Positions 17,671 through 26,614 are shown, counted from the stretch's first letter. The stretch is 64,000 nucleotides of DNA from Flavobacterium undicola (GCF_009909155.2 NZ_JAAAPM020000001.1:248001-312000), one strand, 5' to 3'. Numbers and translations are program-made. Notes: generated from the letters alone by a model not told the origin.

Positions 17671-18723
17671 TTGAATAGTCAATTGACTCCAAAAATAAAG
17701 CATATAGCCGTCATGAGACTCTCCGCAATGGGAGATGTTGCCATGACGGTTCCTGTTTTACGCGCCTTTGTAAAACAGTATCCAACGGTTCAAATTACCG
17801 TGGTTTCACGACCATTTTTCAAACCTTTTTTTGACGGAATTCCGAATCTTTCGTTTTTTGCTTTTGATGAAAAAGAGCGTCATAAAGGTTTTCAAGGTTT
17901 GCTGCGATTGTTTCAAGAATTAAGAAAGTTAGAAATCGATGCTTTTGCCGATTTGCATAATGTGCTTCGTTCTAAAATTGTGCGAACACTTTTTGCCTTA
18001 AGCGGAAAAAAAGTAGCTGCCGTTGACAAAGGACGTGAAGGGAAAAAGGCATTAACCGCTCTTGAAAACAAGGTGTTCAAACAACTCCCAACGATGTTTG
18101 AAAACCATACTCAGGTATTTCAAAAATTAGGTTTTGCTGTTGATTTATCGAATCCGGAATTTCCTGAAAAAGCAGATTTAAGTCCTGAAATTGTTTCGAT
18201 AATAGGTGAAAATCACCAAAAATTAATCGGAATTGCACCTTTTGCACAATACGAATCTAAAGTCTATCCTTTGGATTTAATGCAAGAAGTAATTGCTCAA
18301 TTAGCTGAATCCCGAAGTTTCGGGACAGAAAATAAAATTTTACTTTTTGGTGGAGGAAAAAAAGAAATCGAAATCTTAGATTCTATTTCGTCTCCATACA
18401 AAAACGTTATCAATATGGCGGGGCAACTTAAATTTCAACAAGAATTACAACTTATTAGTAATCTTGATGTGATGCTTTCTATGGATTCCGGAAATGCGCA
18501 TATTGCAGCAATGTTAGGGGTAAAAGTAGTCACACTCTGGGGCGCTACACATCCTTTTGCTGGTTTTGCACCATTCAATCAACCACTCCAAAATGCGTTG
18601 GTTTCCGATAGAAATTTGTTCCCTAAATTACCCACTTCTGTTTACGGGAACAAAAAAGTAGAAGGTTATGAAGACGCTATGCGAACGATTTCCGTTGATT
18701 CTATTGTGAAAGTTTTAAAGTAA
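17671..18723 (+). CDS. Family 9 glycosyltransferase (heptosyltransferase-like)
   Basis: A 350-residue GT-B enzyme of the ADP-heptose:LPS heptosyltransferase family, acting in lipopolysaccharide core assembly. Seen are the N-terminal IAVMRLSAMGDVAMTVPVL and the C-terminal donor-site motif LSMDSGNAHIAAMLGVKVVTLWGATHP (about residues 268-294). The start is probably TTG at 17671, directly after the DUF4254 stop codon and following GAAGAAA; the internal ATG fourteen codons later would cut into the first beta strand. The coupling suggests the two proteins work together. Confidence 0.88.
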   Translation: MNSQLTPKIKHIAVMRLSAMGDVAMTVPVLRAFVKQYPTVQITVVSRPFFKPFFDGIPNLSFFAFDEKERHKGFQGLLRLFQELRKLEIDAFADLHNVLRSKIVRTLFALSGKKVAAVDKGREGKKALTALENKVFKQLPTMFENHTQVFQKLGFAVDLSNPEFPEKADLSPEIVSIIGENHQKLIGIAPFAQYESKVYPLDLMQEVIAQLAESRSFGTENKILLFGGGKKEIEILDSISSPYKNVINMAGQLKFQQELQLISNLDVMLSMDSGNAHIAAMLGVKVVTLWGATHPFAGFAPFNQPLQNALVSDRNLFPKLPTSVYGNKKVEGYEDAMRTISVDSIVKVLK

Positions 18724-18964
18724 TGTAAACTAGTGAATTGAATCAAATTCATAGTTTTGTTTATTGTTGTTTTTCGTGATTTTTTTGAAAGAATAATTTT
18801 ATCAATTATTTAACTAATAGCTTTTAAATTATAAGTGTAAAAAATACTATTTTGGCTCGCTGTGAGTTAGGTCTTACAACTCAAGGTTAATCTAGGGAAA
18901 AGAGGACTTTTTTTATCGAGTTGCTTTTTTTTTAATGTTAATACAATATAAACAGAAACTATTT

Positions 18965-21745
18965 ATGCCAAAAATTACATTAACAATTGCAATTTTGTTC
19001 TTATTCTCTTTTTCAGCATTTTCTCAAAAAGCAAATCTTTCGGGTACTTTAACCGATGGTAATGAAAAAGCACCCGTTTACAATTCGGTTGTCGCTTTAT
19101 TAACCCCCGTCGACTCTATTTTATATAGGTTTACCCGATCGGACAAAAAGGGGAACTTTAATCTCAAAAATGTAAAAGCAGGAAACTATATTTTGATGAC
19201 TTCTCATAGTCAATATGCCGATTATGTAGATGGCGTAATCGTTAATGAAAACGATAAAAATATGGGGTCAATTGCTTTGAAAAGCAAAATAGAAGTGCTT
19301 CGAGAAGTAGTTATAAAGACGGGTTCCATTAGAATTAAAGGAGATACTACCAGTTACAGGGCAAGTGATTTTAAAGTAGATGCCAATGCCAACGTAGAAG
19401 AATTATTAAAAAAACTGCCAGGAATACAAGTAGATAAAAATGGCGTTATAAAAGCCATGGGTGAAACAGTGCAAAAAGTATTGGTAGATGGCGAAGAATT
19501 TTTTGGTGATGACCCGGGCATGGCGGTAAAAAATTTACGTGCAGATGCAGTAAAAGAAGTACAGGTTTTTAATAAGAAAAGTGATCAGGCCGAGTTTACA
19601 GGAATAGATGATGGCGAATCAAAAAAAACAATTAACCTGAAATTAAAAGAAGATAAAAAGAAAGGTTATTTTGGTAAAATAGATGCTGCAAATCAACCAT
19701 TTTCAGATGAGGATTCCCGATATAATACTAATTCGATGTTTAGTAGTTTTAAAGGAAAAAGAAAATTATCTGCTTTTTTACTGAATGGAAACACGGGTCA
19801 GGATGGACTTAGTTGGCAAGACAGTGAGAAATTTGGAGGACGAGATGATGTAAGCATGAACATGGATGACGATGGAAATGTAAGTTATGAATGGACAGGT
19901 GGCAATAATGATGAGGAACCTTATATTAATACTCAAAATGGTTTTATCAAAAACACTAACGCAGGGTTGCAGTACAGCAACAAGTGGAATGATAAACAAA
20001 CATTGAATGTTTCGCCAAAATTTAATAAGCAAATTTACACCAACAATAATAGCAGGTTTACCCAAAGACAAGTAGGAGAAACTCAGTTAAATGAAAACAC
20101 ATCGACAGTAAGCAATGTAAACAGAAGTAATTTTAAACTAAATGCTACTTACGATGTAAAATTAGATTCTTTAAATTCCATAAAATTTACCGCCAAAACC
20201 AATTTTTATAATACAGAAAGCGATGAATTTACAGATGGAACCACTACTGGAGCTGATGGAGTGCTAAAGAACAAACAGCAAAAAACATTTACTACAAATT
20301 CAGATAAGGAATCTTTGTTTGCAAGTGTTTTGTTTAAACATAAATTCGCTAAAGCACGTCGTACATTTTCTGTAAACAGTAGTTGGAGCAGCTTGAATAC
20401 AAATTCAGATAATTTTTTAAAGTCTTTCAACGAAAGTTATGATGGAGGTGTTTTTTCGTCTAGGACTGATGTAGATCAAAACAAAGTAGGAGAGAAAACA
20501 ACTCAAAATCTAGCTGTAAACCTTACTTATACAGAGCCTCTTAGTAAAAAATTCGCATTACAATTTGCTTATCAACTTACTCATAACACTGGCGACAGCG
20601 ATTATTTAACCTATGATTATTCGGATGTTACAGGCAAGTATGATGTGGTTGTAGATGATTTATCAAATCAGTTCAAGCATTCGATAACAACGAATAAGCC
20701 CAATTTAAAATTGAGTTACAATTCTAAAAAAATAAATTATAGTTTTGGAAGTGGTTTTGGTTTTACAACATTTGATTTGCAAGATCAGACTATGAACAAA
20801 GAATATAAACGCAGCTATACCAACCTTTTTCCAGCCGCAAATTTTAATTATAAGTATAAAAGCAACAGTAATTTGCGTGTTGATTATCAAGGAGCAACCA
20901 GACAGCCTAGCATTGATCAATTACAGCCTTTGAGAAACAATCAGGATTTCTTTAATCAAGTTGTAGGTAATCCTGATTTAAAGCAATCTTTTACCAATAA
21001 TGTAAGGATATCACACAGTAGTTATAGTATTTTGACAGAGACGCATTTTTACCAAAGTATTAATTTAAGAACGACTTCCAATTTAATTTCTTACAACAAA
21101 GATATAGATCCGGAAAGCGCTAAAACAATTTCTACACCCATAAATACAAATGGTAATTTTTCCGGTAATTTTTATTTTGGATATGGATTTAAGATAAAAA
21201 AAATAGATTTACATGTTAATCTTAATCCGTCTCTTAGCTATAACAAATCAGTAATTAGTATTAATAACAAAATCAACGATTCAAAAAATTTAAATTCAGG
21301 ATTTTCAATTTATTTAAATAAATCAAAAGAAAAGAAATACGAATTTAGTTTAAGCAATAGTTTTTCGAATAACAGAAACAGTACTTCTCAAAATGATGAA
21401 ACAAAATCATTTAATACCAATAATTTGAGTTTGGATATGGGGATTTATTTCAGAGAAAAATGGAAACTGTCCACAGACTACAATTTAAATTCTCGTCAAA
21501 AAACAACCGATTTTCAAGACAATCTTACCAATCAATTGTGGAATGCAAGGCTTCAACGTACCTTTAAAAAAGATGAGTTTACGGCTTATATCATGGTACG
21601 AGACATTTTGAATCAAAATGTAGGTATAAATAGATATAATTATGAAAACATAATAGGAGAGGAACGAAATGATAGGCTCAAAAGATATGTGATGGTAGGT
21701 TTTACCTGGAATTTTAAAAACGGGGGCGAAACAGCAAAAAAATAA
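18965..21745 (+). CDS. Outer-membrane beta-barrel protein, TonB-dependent-receptor-like
   Basis: A protein of about 926 residues. The ATG at 18965 gives a good signal peptide (MPKITLTIAILFLFSFSAFS, cut near FSQ); an earlier in-frame ATG at 18935 adds ten unlikely residues. After the signal come a carboxypeptidase-regulatory-like beta domain (about 20-100), a plug-like domain (ANVEELLKKLPGIQVDKNG and VLVDGEEFFGDDP, about 145-210) and a long barrel rich in alternating polar and aromatic strands. The family is often labelled outer membrane beta-barrel protein and may import or export an unknown ligand. The GLPGLI gene follows 72 bp later and is a usual partner. Confidence 0.85.
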   Translation: MPKITLTIAILFLFSFSAFSQKANLSGTLTDGNEKAPVYNSVVALLTPVDSILYRFTRSDKKGNFNLKNVKAGNYILMTSHSQYADYVDGVIVNENDKNMGSIALKSKIEVLREVVIKTGSIRIKGDTTSYRASDFKVDANANVEELLKKLPGIQVDKNGVIKAMGETVQKVLVDGEEFFGDDPGMAVKNLRADAVKEVQVFNKKSDQAEFTGIDDGESKKTINLKLKEDKKKGYFGKIDAANQPFSDEDSRYNTNSMFSSFKGKRKLSAFLLNGNTGQDGLSWQDSEKFGGRDDVSMNMDDDGNVSYEWTGGNNDEEPYINTQNGFIKNTNAGLQYSNKWNDKQTLNVSPKFNKQIYTNNNSRFTQRQVGETQLNENTSTVSNVNRSNFKLNATYDVKLDSLNSIKFTAKTNFYNTESDEFTDGTTTGADGVLKNKQQKTFTTNSDKESLFASVLFKHKFAKARRTFSVNSSWSSLNTNSDNFLKSFNESYDGGVFSSRTDVDQNKVGEKTTQNLAVNLTYTEPLSKKFALQFAYQLTHNTGDSDYLTYDYSDVTGKYDVVVDDLSNQFKHSITTNKPNLKLSYNSKKINYSFGSGFGFTTFDLQDQTMNKEYKRSYTNLFPAANFNYKYKSNSNLRVDYQGATRQPSIDQLQPLRNNQDFFNQVVGNPDLKQSFTNNVRISHSSYSILTETHFYQSINLRTTSNLISYNKDIDPESAKTISTPINTNGNFSGNFYFGYGFKIKKIDLHVNLNPSLSYNKSVISINNKINDSKNLNSGFSIYLNKSKEKKYEFSLSNSFSNNRNSTSQNDETKSFNTNNLSLDMGIYFREKWKLSTDYNLNSRQKTTDFQDNLTNQLWNARLQRTFKKDEFTAYIMVRDILNQNVGINRYNYENIIGEERNDRLKRYVMVGFTWNFKNGGETAKK

Positions 21746-21817
21746 ATTAGTAACTGTTCTGAAAGAAGTTTATCAAACAGCAATAAAGAGCATTCAAAAA
21801 ATCAAAATTTACATACT

Positions 21818-22579
21818 ATGAAACCAATACTTTTTTTTATAGCAGCACTAATTTTTACAACCACATCACAGGCACAGCAATTTGTAGACAAGGCTGTAAT
21901 TGAATATGAAGTAAATACCAATCTCAAAAAAACAATGAGTAATGACAGCTGGGACGAGATGATGAAAGACAACCTGTCTGACCTAAAAATATCTTATTTC
22001 ACCTATACTTTTGCAGACAACAAAAGCCTGTTCAAATTTGACAGATGGAGTCCAAAAACAAGAGTTCCAAAATATTATAAAGATGCAGATGAAGAAAACA
22101 CCTGGTATTTTGATTTTACAACCAGAAAAATGAATATGCAAAAACAAATAGTAGGAACTAATTTTGTTATAGAAGATAGCATACCCAATATACAATGGAA
22201 AATCACAAATGAAAATAGAGAAATAGCCGGTTATAATTGCCGAAAAGCCGTAGGTAAAATAATGGATGATGTATATGTATTTGCGTTTTATACGGATGAC
22301 ATTACCATTTCGGGCGGTCCATGTACTATAAATGGTTTGCCGGGTATGATTTTGGGTCTTACAATACCAAGATTATACACCTCATTTATTGCTACCAAAG
22401 TAGATTTAACATTTACTAACGCCTCCGACATAAAGCCCATTACAGCCAAAAAAACGTACGACTTCATAGGTCTAAAATCGATGATAGAAGAAAAAACAAA
22501 GGAGTGGTTTAGCTATGGCGAGGATAAAGAAGAAAACAAAAGACAAAAAAATCTTTTCTTGTGGAATGCTTTTTTATAG
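21818..22579 (+). CDS. GLPGLI family protein
   Basis: A 253-residue secreted protein with a signal peptide (MKPILFFIAALIFTTTSQAQQ) and the family-defining motif, here NGLPGMILGL at about residues 172-181, inside the context CTINGLPGM. The family is restricted to Bacteroidota, has no settled function, and is commonly encoded beside an outer-membrane beta-barrel protein of the type just upstream, which supports a paired periplasmic role. Length is typical. A strong terminator follows. Confidence 0.88.
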   Translation: MKPILFFIAALIFTTTSQAQQFVDKAVIEYEVNTNLKKTMSNDSWDEMMKDNLSDLKISYFTYTFADNKSLFKFDRWSPKTRVPKYYKDADEENTWYFDFTTRKMNMQKQIVGTNFVIEDSIPNIQWKITNENREIAGYNCRKAVGKIMDDVYVFAFYTDDITISGGPCTINGLPGMILGLTIPRLYTSFIATKVDLTFTNASDIKPITAKKTYDFIGLKSMIEEKTKEWFSYGEDKEENKRQKNLFLWNAFL

Positions 22580-22590
22580 CAAGTAGCAAT

Positions 22591-22638
22591 AAAAAATTCC
22601 AAATCCCAATTTTATGCAGTTGGAATTTGGAATTTTTT
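22591..22638. terminator. Bidirectional terminator after the GLPGLI gene
   Basis: A 19-bp stem with two mismatches (22591-22609 with 22620-22638) flanked by A and T runs. It lies between the GLPGLI gene and a convergent small gene. Confidence 0.85.
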
Positions 22639-22652
22639 AATTGGAGTTTTAT

Positions 22653-22961
22653 CTACAAATATATCTTTTCGTCTTTACATCTGCCATAAATGTATCTTTT
22701 TAGATTCGAAATGGTTTCTTGATAAGCTGGAGCTTCAAAACCAAAACGCTCGTGCTCCATTTGCTGTTTTTCGATGGCGTTACAGCCTTTAATAACTTCT
22801 TTGAGCATATCGAGCATCGCCAGTTCTTTATTGTTTGTTTTTTGAAATTTAAACTCTACAATTTCGTCCTGCAATTGTTCGCAATAATCTAAAAGTTGCA
22901 TTACTTCCGGTTCGTCAAGAAGGGAAGGATTGTTCTTGAAAATTTCTCGAATGGATTTCAT
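22653..22961 (-). CDS. Small helical protein of unknown function
   Basis: A 102-residue protein I do not recognise. It is highly charged and predicted helical throughout, starting MKSIREIFKNNPSLLDEPEVM. It has no signal peptide or membrane segment. Sequence features are an acidic PSLLDEPEVMQLLDYCEQLQDEI region, two Cys residues in the middle and a basic tail (YIYGRCKDEKIYL). Codon use looks like the neighbours. It has its own position upstream of a shared terminator, and the toxin-antitoxin pair lies farther upstream on the same strand. Confidence 0.6.
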   Translation of the reverse strand: MKSIREIFKNNPSLLDEPEVMQLLDYCEQLQDEIVEFKFQKTNNKELAMLDMLKEVIKGCNAIEKQQMEHERFGFEAPAYQETISNLKRYIYGRCKDEKIYL

Positions 22962-23027
22962 GATATGAAGACTTAAATAGAATTAGTTAAATGTTCACGA
23001 ATGAGATGTTTGTGTCAGTTGGAGTAT

Positions 23028-23327
23028 TTATGCTATCGAAATTGAAATTTTTTTCCCTAATCCAATTTCTAACAATCGGTATAAAGTGGAAAGCTGAATA
23101 TCAGTATGACCGTTTTCAATTCTTGAGATAAAACTTTTTTTAGTTCCAGTTTTGTCTGCTAATTCTTGTTGAGTCAAATGGGCTAGTCTGCGTTCTTCTT
23201 TAATAAGTTCACCAATTGCAAATGCTTTAGCTTTAATTTCGAAATTGATTCTTTCTGAAGTTCCAGATTTTCCGTATTTGGAATCTAAAAGTTCATCAAA
23301 AGTCGTAATCTTATTTTCTTCTTTCAT
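23028..23327 (-). CDS. XRE-family antitoxin (HigA-like)
   Basis: A 99-residue protein with a Xre/Cro helix-turn-helix at about residues 43-95: RRLAHLTQQELADKTGTKKSFISRIENGHTDIQLSTLYRLLEIG. The N-terminal part contains the start of a typical HigA arm. It is read after the toxin gene and overlaps it by 17 bases, the toxin-first order of HigBA systems. It would bind and block the toxin and repress the operon. Functional names are inferred from family and order. Confidence 0.85.
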   Translation of the reverse strand: MKEENKITTFDELLDSKYGKSGTSERINFEIKAKAFAIGELIKEERRLAHLTQQELADKTGTKKSFISRIENGHTDIQLSTLYRLLEIGLGKKISISIA

Positions 23328-23667
23328 TGTCTTTTATCTTAAAATATTCTTCTTTAAGTTTTTCGGCTTTTTCTATTTCGTTTTTTGGAGTTTTTTGAGA
23401 TTTCTTTTGGAAACCATTAAAAAGAACAATCAATTTTCCTTCGTCAAAACAACAAAATACTCTAAATATATTTCCGCCAAATTCTATTCTAATTTCATAC
23501 AAACCATTTGTTCCGCTCAAATGATCAAAGAACTTTTTAGGAATTCTTTCTAAAACAGTTATCATAAAAAGAACTTCATCAATTTTCTTTTGGACTTTTT
23601 CGTTTTGAAGATTATAAAACTCCAAAAAATAATCTTGATAAAATATGATTTGTCGAATCCTTTCCAT
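23311..23667 (-). CDS. RelE/HigB-type toxin (phage Gp49-like family)
   Basis: A 118-residue toxin of the Gp49-like/RelE superfamily, expected to be a ribosome-dependent mRNA endonuclease. The characteristic segments are FFDHLSGTNGLYEIRIEFGGNIFRVFCCFDEGKLIVLFNGFQKKSQKTP (split over about residues 46-94) and the C-terminal basic helix. It is the first gene of the operon, with the HTH antitoxin downstream and a 17-base overlap. Upstream is an AT-rich region of about 90 bp that should hold the promoter. Confidence 0.85.
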   Translation of the reverse strand: MERIRQIIFYQDYFLEFYNLQNEKVQKKIDEVLFMITVLERIPKKFFDHLSGTNGLYEIRIEFGGNIFRVFCCFDEGKLIVLFNGFQKKSQKTPKNEIEKAEKLKEEYFKIKDNERRK

Positions 23668-23755
23668 AGCAAAGTTAACTAATAATGTAACATTAAATGT
23701 GGTTTTCTTTAATTTTTTAGACTAATATAAGAAAAGACAGATGTTTATAAAACAA

Positions 23756-23783
23756 AAAAACTTCCCTTTTCAGAGAAGTTTTT
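23756..23783 (-). terminator. Terminator-like hairpin, copy 1
   Basis: A 9-bp stem (AAAAACTTC 23756-23764 with GAAGTTTTT 23775-23783). It lies just beyond the leftward gene at 23805-24236. A near copy lies at 24351-24380 on the other side of that gene. Confidence 0.6.
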
Positions 23784-23804
23784 GTTATGAATATCGGAAA
23801 ACAA

Positions 23805-24236
23805 TTAAGCCACTAAGTCGTATTCTCTAGCTTGATTGAGAAGGTAATAACCGATTGTTTTATTTTTGTTTTTATCTACAACAATTACAACAAAATTATT
23901 TTCTTTTTCGGTAGCTAGTAAAATGTGTTCAAAATCCTCCGTTGAATTTCTATAAACTTTATAAATCAACTCACGCTCTTTAATTTTGTGTGAGAGAATT
24001 TTAGCTGTTTTTAATTGACTTACAAACGGCCAGATGTTAAAAACCGTTATGTCGTTGTTTGTTATTTCTAACATTTTCCCCATCATCGTTGAGCGATATT
24101 TTTCTTCAGTAAGCTGTTTAGGGACTTTTTTAGTATTCAATATTTTAATAATAATGAAGGCACAAAAAAGAGCCGTTATTACAAATAGTAAAATAAAAGA
24201 GAGATGAAGAGGGTGGATTTGGTTGTGGATTGTCAT
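23805..24236 (-). CDS. Single-pass membrane protein of unknown function
   Basis: A 143-residue protein I do not recognise. It has one N-terminal membrane helix (about residues 13-32, LSFILLFVITALFCAFIIIK) and a cytoplasmic domain of mixed strands ending NKTIGYYLLNQAREYDLV. It could be membrane-linked and sensory or regulatory, but no motif supports a specific role. It is isolated, between toxin-antitoxin genes and a ferredoxin reductase, and is bracketed by two nearly identical terminator-like hairpins in direct orientation. Confidence 0.55.
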   Translation of the reverse strand: MTIHNQIHPLHLSFILLFVITALFCAFIIIKILNTKKVPKQLTEEKYRSTMMGKMLEITNNDITVFNIWPFVSQLKTAKILSHKIKERELIYKVYRNSTEDFEHILLATEKENNFVVIVVDKNKNKTIGYYLLNQAREYDLVA

Positions 24237-24350
24237 AATATTTAATGTTTTAAACGGGTTGACAAATAGGTTGGACTCTACAAATCTATCCTAAGTTTAG
24301 AAAGATTGCGATTATCTTAAATTTAACACTAAGATAATAAATTAAATAAA

Positions 24351-24380
24351 AAAAACTTCCCTTTTTAAAGAGAAGTTTTT
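24351..24380 (-). terminator. Terminator-like hairpin, copy 2
   Basis: A stem of AAAAACTTC (24351-24359) with GAAGTTTTT (24372-24380), sharing the sequence CTTCCCTTTT and GAGAAGTTTTT with copy 1. It lies downstream of the leftward ferredoxin reductase gene and probably ends its transcript. Confidence 0.65.
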
Positions 24381-24413
24381 AGTTATTGGAATTTCAATAT
24401 TGGAATTTATTGT

Positions 24414-25463
24414 TTAAACATCATCATAATCCACATAGATCGTTTCTGACGTTGGGTGTGCCTGACAGCTTAGTATTAGTCCATCGGCAATTTCTTTATC
24501 GGTTAGGATGGAGTTTTTCTTCATTTCGGCGCTTCCTTCAGTTACGCGGCAAAGACAGCTGCTACAAATTCCGCCTTGGCAAGAATAAGGTGCGTCGATT
24601 CCTTGTTTTAGGGCCGCTTCCAGAATGGTTTGTTTTTGAGACATTTCGAATGACGTTTCTTCATCGTCAACCATAATGGTAATTTTCGAATGGCCGCTTA
24701 AATCTTTTATTTCGTGTTCATGAACTGAAGCCGAAAAAAGCTCAAACTTAATAGCTGAATCTTTTACGTTTTTCTCTTTCAAAATACCGGAAACAGTATC
24801 AATCATGGCTTCAGGACCACACAAGTAGAATTTTTCAAATTCTACTGCAGCGTGTTTGTTGTTCAGGACATAATTTACCACCGATTTGTCAATTCGACCA
24901 AATAATGCTTCATCAGCTTTGGCCTGACTGTACACATAATGTACAAACAAACGATTTACATATTGCAAATGCAAATCATGTAATTCCTGGTGAAAAATAG
25001 TTTGTTCAGGCGATTTATTTCCGTAAACCAATACAAAAGAACTTTTTGGCTCGCTTTTTAAAACCGATTTTAAAATAGATAAAACGGGAGTAATTCCGCT
25101 ACCGGAAACAAAAGCAACATAGTTTTTTTGTTTGTGGGCTTCTGGTTCAAAAATGAATTTACCTTCCGGTTTTCCTACTTCAAGAACATCTCCCGCTTTT
25201 AGTTTAGTGTTGGCAAATTGAGAAAAAGCCCCGTCTTTTACCGCTTTAACGGCAATGCGCAATTCGCCACTTTCCGGTGAAGAGCAAATAGAATAGGCAC
25301 GACGAATTTCTTTTCCATCTAAAGTAAGTCTTAGATTTACGTATTGCCCTGCAATGAATTCATAATTGTCTTTTAATTCTTCAGGAACATTAAAAAGAAT
25401 CGAAACGGCAGCTGCGGTTTCTCTTTTAACCTCTTTTATAAGGAGTTTAAGAAAATTTGGCAT
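24414..25463 (-). CDS. PaaE-like 2Fe-2S ferredoxin-NADP(H) oxidoreductase
   Basis: A protein of about 349 residues with a ferredoxin-reductase module and a C-terminal plant-type ferredoxin domain, as in PaaE of phenylacetyl-CoA epoxidase. Visible motifs are RAYSICSSP (FAD binding), FVSGSGITPVLSILKSVL (NADP(H) binding), FYLCGPEAMIDTV, and the 2Fe-2S cysteines in CQGGICSSCLC with a fourth Cys in LILSCQAHP. I chose ATG at 25461-25463 (MPNFLKLLIKEVKRE); a longer frame starts 17 codons upstream. No other paa genes are in the window, so it may serve another oxygenase or desaturase. Confidence 0.85.
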   Translation of the reverse strand: MPNFLKLLIKEVKRETAAAVSILFNVPEELKDNYEFIAGQYVNLRLTLDGKEIRRAYSICSSPESGELRIAVKAVKDGAFSQFANTKLKAGDVLEVGKPEGKFIFEPEAHKQKNYVAFVSGSGITPVLSILKSVLKSEPKSSFVLVYGNKSPEQTIFHQELHDLHLQYVNRLFVHYVYSQAKADEALFGRIDKSVVNYVLNNKHAAVEFEKFYLCGPEAMIDTVSGILKEKNVKDSAIKFELFSASVHEHEIKDLSGHSKITIMVDDEETSFEMSQKQTILEAALKQGIDAPYSCQGGICSSCLCRVTEGSAEMKKNSILTDKEIADGLILSCQAHPTSETIYVDYDDV

Positions 25464-25537
25464 GAGATATAATTTTTGACAAAGATAGCAAACGGAATAG
25501 GTTCTTAAAATCAAAAGAGGAAAATTTCATACCTAAA

Positions 25538-25569
25538 TTTGTTATGTATAAGAATCTTATGTATGTTTG
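25538..25569 (+). promoter_or_regulatory. Promoter and candidate operator of the PadR operon
   Basis: A TTTG at 25538-25541 and TATGTTTG at 25562-25569 are spaced 20 bp apart, a good Bacteroidota -33/-7 pair. Between them lies the perfect palindrome ATAAGA-A-TCTTAT (25548-25560), well placed for repression by the PadR protein encoded just downstream. Autoregulation is inferred. Confidence 0.6.
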
Positions 25570-25590
25570 TTATTCAAAATGAAAGCGATT

Positions 25591-25926
25591 ATGAAAAATT
25601 CACAATTATACAAAGGGAGCTTGAATACCATTATCATGAAATTATTAGAAGAAAATGGTAAGATGTACGGTTATGAAATTACCCAAAAAGTAAAAGCAAT
25701 TACTCAAGGAGAATTAAATATTACCGAAGGCGCTTTGTATCCTGCTTTGCATAAACTGGAAGCCGAAGGTTTCTTAGATGTAGAGATTGAAAAAGTAGAT
25801 AATCGAATGCGAAAGTATTATAAACTAACTGAATCGGGAGAAAAGGAAACTGTCAATCGACTTTCGGAATTAGAAGATTTTATTAGGAATATGCAGAGTT
25901 TAGTGAACCCAAAATTAGAATTTTAA
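25591..25926 (+). CDS. PadR-family transcriptional regulator
   Basis: A winged-helix regulator of about 111 residues. PadR features are MKNSQLYKGSLNTIIMKLLEE at the start, YGYEITQKVK, the ITEGALYPALHKLEAEGFL recognition helix and wing, and YYKLTESGEKE. The start is uncertain between ATG at 25579 and ATG at 25591; I prefer 25591 because the predicted transcription start is near 25575. It is the first gene of a three-gene operon with two related membrane proteins, a common arrangement in which PadR represses a membrane stress or signalling gene. Confidence 0.88.
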   Translation: MKNSQLYKGSLNTIIMKLLEENGKMYGYEITQKVKAITQGELNITEGALYPALHKLEAEGFLDVEIEKVDNRMRKYYKLTESGEKETVNRLSELEDFIRNMQSLVNPKLEF

Positions 25927-25937
25927 TTTCTTGAGCT

Positions 25938-26612
25938 ATGAAATTAACCAACCAACAAATCGCAATAATTGATCAGACTTTAGTTTTAAACGGAGTAGTT
26001 TATGATGATGTAAAATTGGAATTGATAGATCATATTGCAACTGATATTGAAAATCAGTTAGAGAATCAGGAATCTGATTTTGAAGTTGCTTTAAAAAAAT
26101 CTTTTGAAAATTGGTCAGATCAATTACAGCTGGCGAATTCATTTTGGGTTAATACTAAAAAAGCAGTTCCTAGAATGTTGTTAGACAAATGGATTTTGGA
26201 TGCTAAAAAAAAGCTGATAAAAGGAAGTGTCATTGCCATTGTATTGACTGTATTGATTACAAATATTGAAAGAATAGCGGATAATGAAATTGTCATAATA
26301 AACACAAGAAGAATTTTACAAGTAATTTTTTCACTAGAATTAGCGACAATTTTAGTTTTCAAGTTTATTATTTGGAAATCAGATAGAAAAACTTTTTCTG
26401 GATTTCTTTTTCAAACTCAAACTCGATTTGCAGTTCTTTTTATGATGTTCATCTTCTGTTTAAAAGGAATGCCATTATTGAGTTTAAGCCCTGATTTAAA
26501 AATCAATTTAGCTTCTAATTTTATGGCAATGTTTTATATGGTTTTGCCACTATTTTTTCTCCAACTCGCCTTTAAACATTTTCAATTTATTCAAAAATTT
26601 AAAATTTCTTAA
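25938..26612 (+). CDS. PadR-associated membrane protein, paralogue 1
   Basis: A 224-residue protein with a soluble N-terminal helical domain (about residues 1-65, KLTNQQIAIIDQTLVLNGVVYDDVKLELIDHI type) followed by four or five membrane helices. The N-terminal domain resembles the HAAS-type helical domain of genes placed downstream of PadR regulators, but this match is by pattern only. The next gene is a paralogue with almost the same first 35 residues. Function unknown; regulation by PadR is inferred. Confidence 0.65.
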   Translation: MKLTNQQIAIIDQTLVLNGVVYDDVKLELIDHIATDIENQLENQESDFEVALKKSFENWSDQLQLANSFWVNTKKAVPRMLLDKWILDAKKKLIKGSVIAIVLTVLITNIERIADNEIVIINTRRILQVIFSLELATILVFKFIIWKSDRKTFSGFLFQTQTRFAVLFMMFIFCLKGMPLLSLSPDLKINLASNFMAMFYMVLPLFFLQLAFKHFQFIQKFKIS

Positions 26613-26614
26613 AT

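Noticed and set aside
18855..18885. Possible small RNA or tRNA-like fold before the beta-barrel gene
   Set aside because: Only a five-base stem (GAGTT with AACTC) could be drawn and no cloverleaf or CCA-like end was present.
24386..24676. Rightward 96-codon frame over the ferredoxin reductase 3' end
   Set aside because: It covers the conserved iron-sulphur cysteine region of the leftward gene in antisense and has no recognisable domain.
24414..25463. Assignment of the ferredoxin reductase to a phenylacetate degradation operon
   Set aside because: No paaABCD or other paa genes are nearby; only the domain layout is shared, so no paaE symbol was given.
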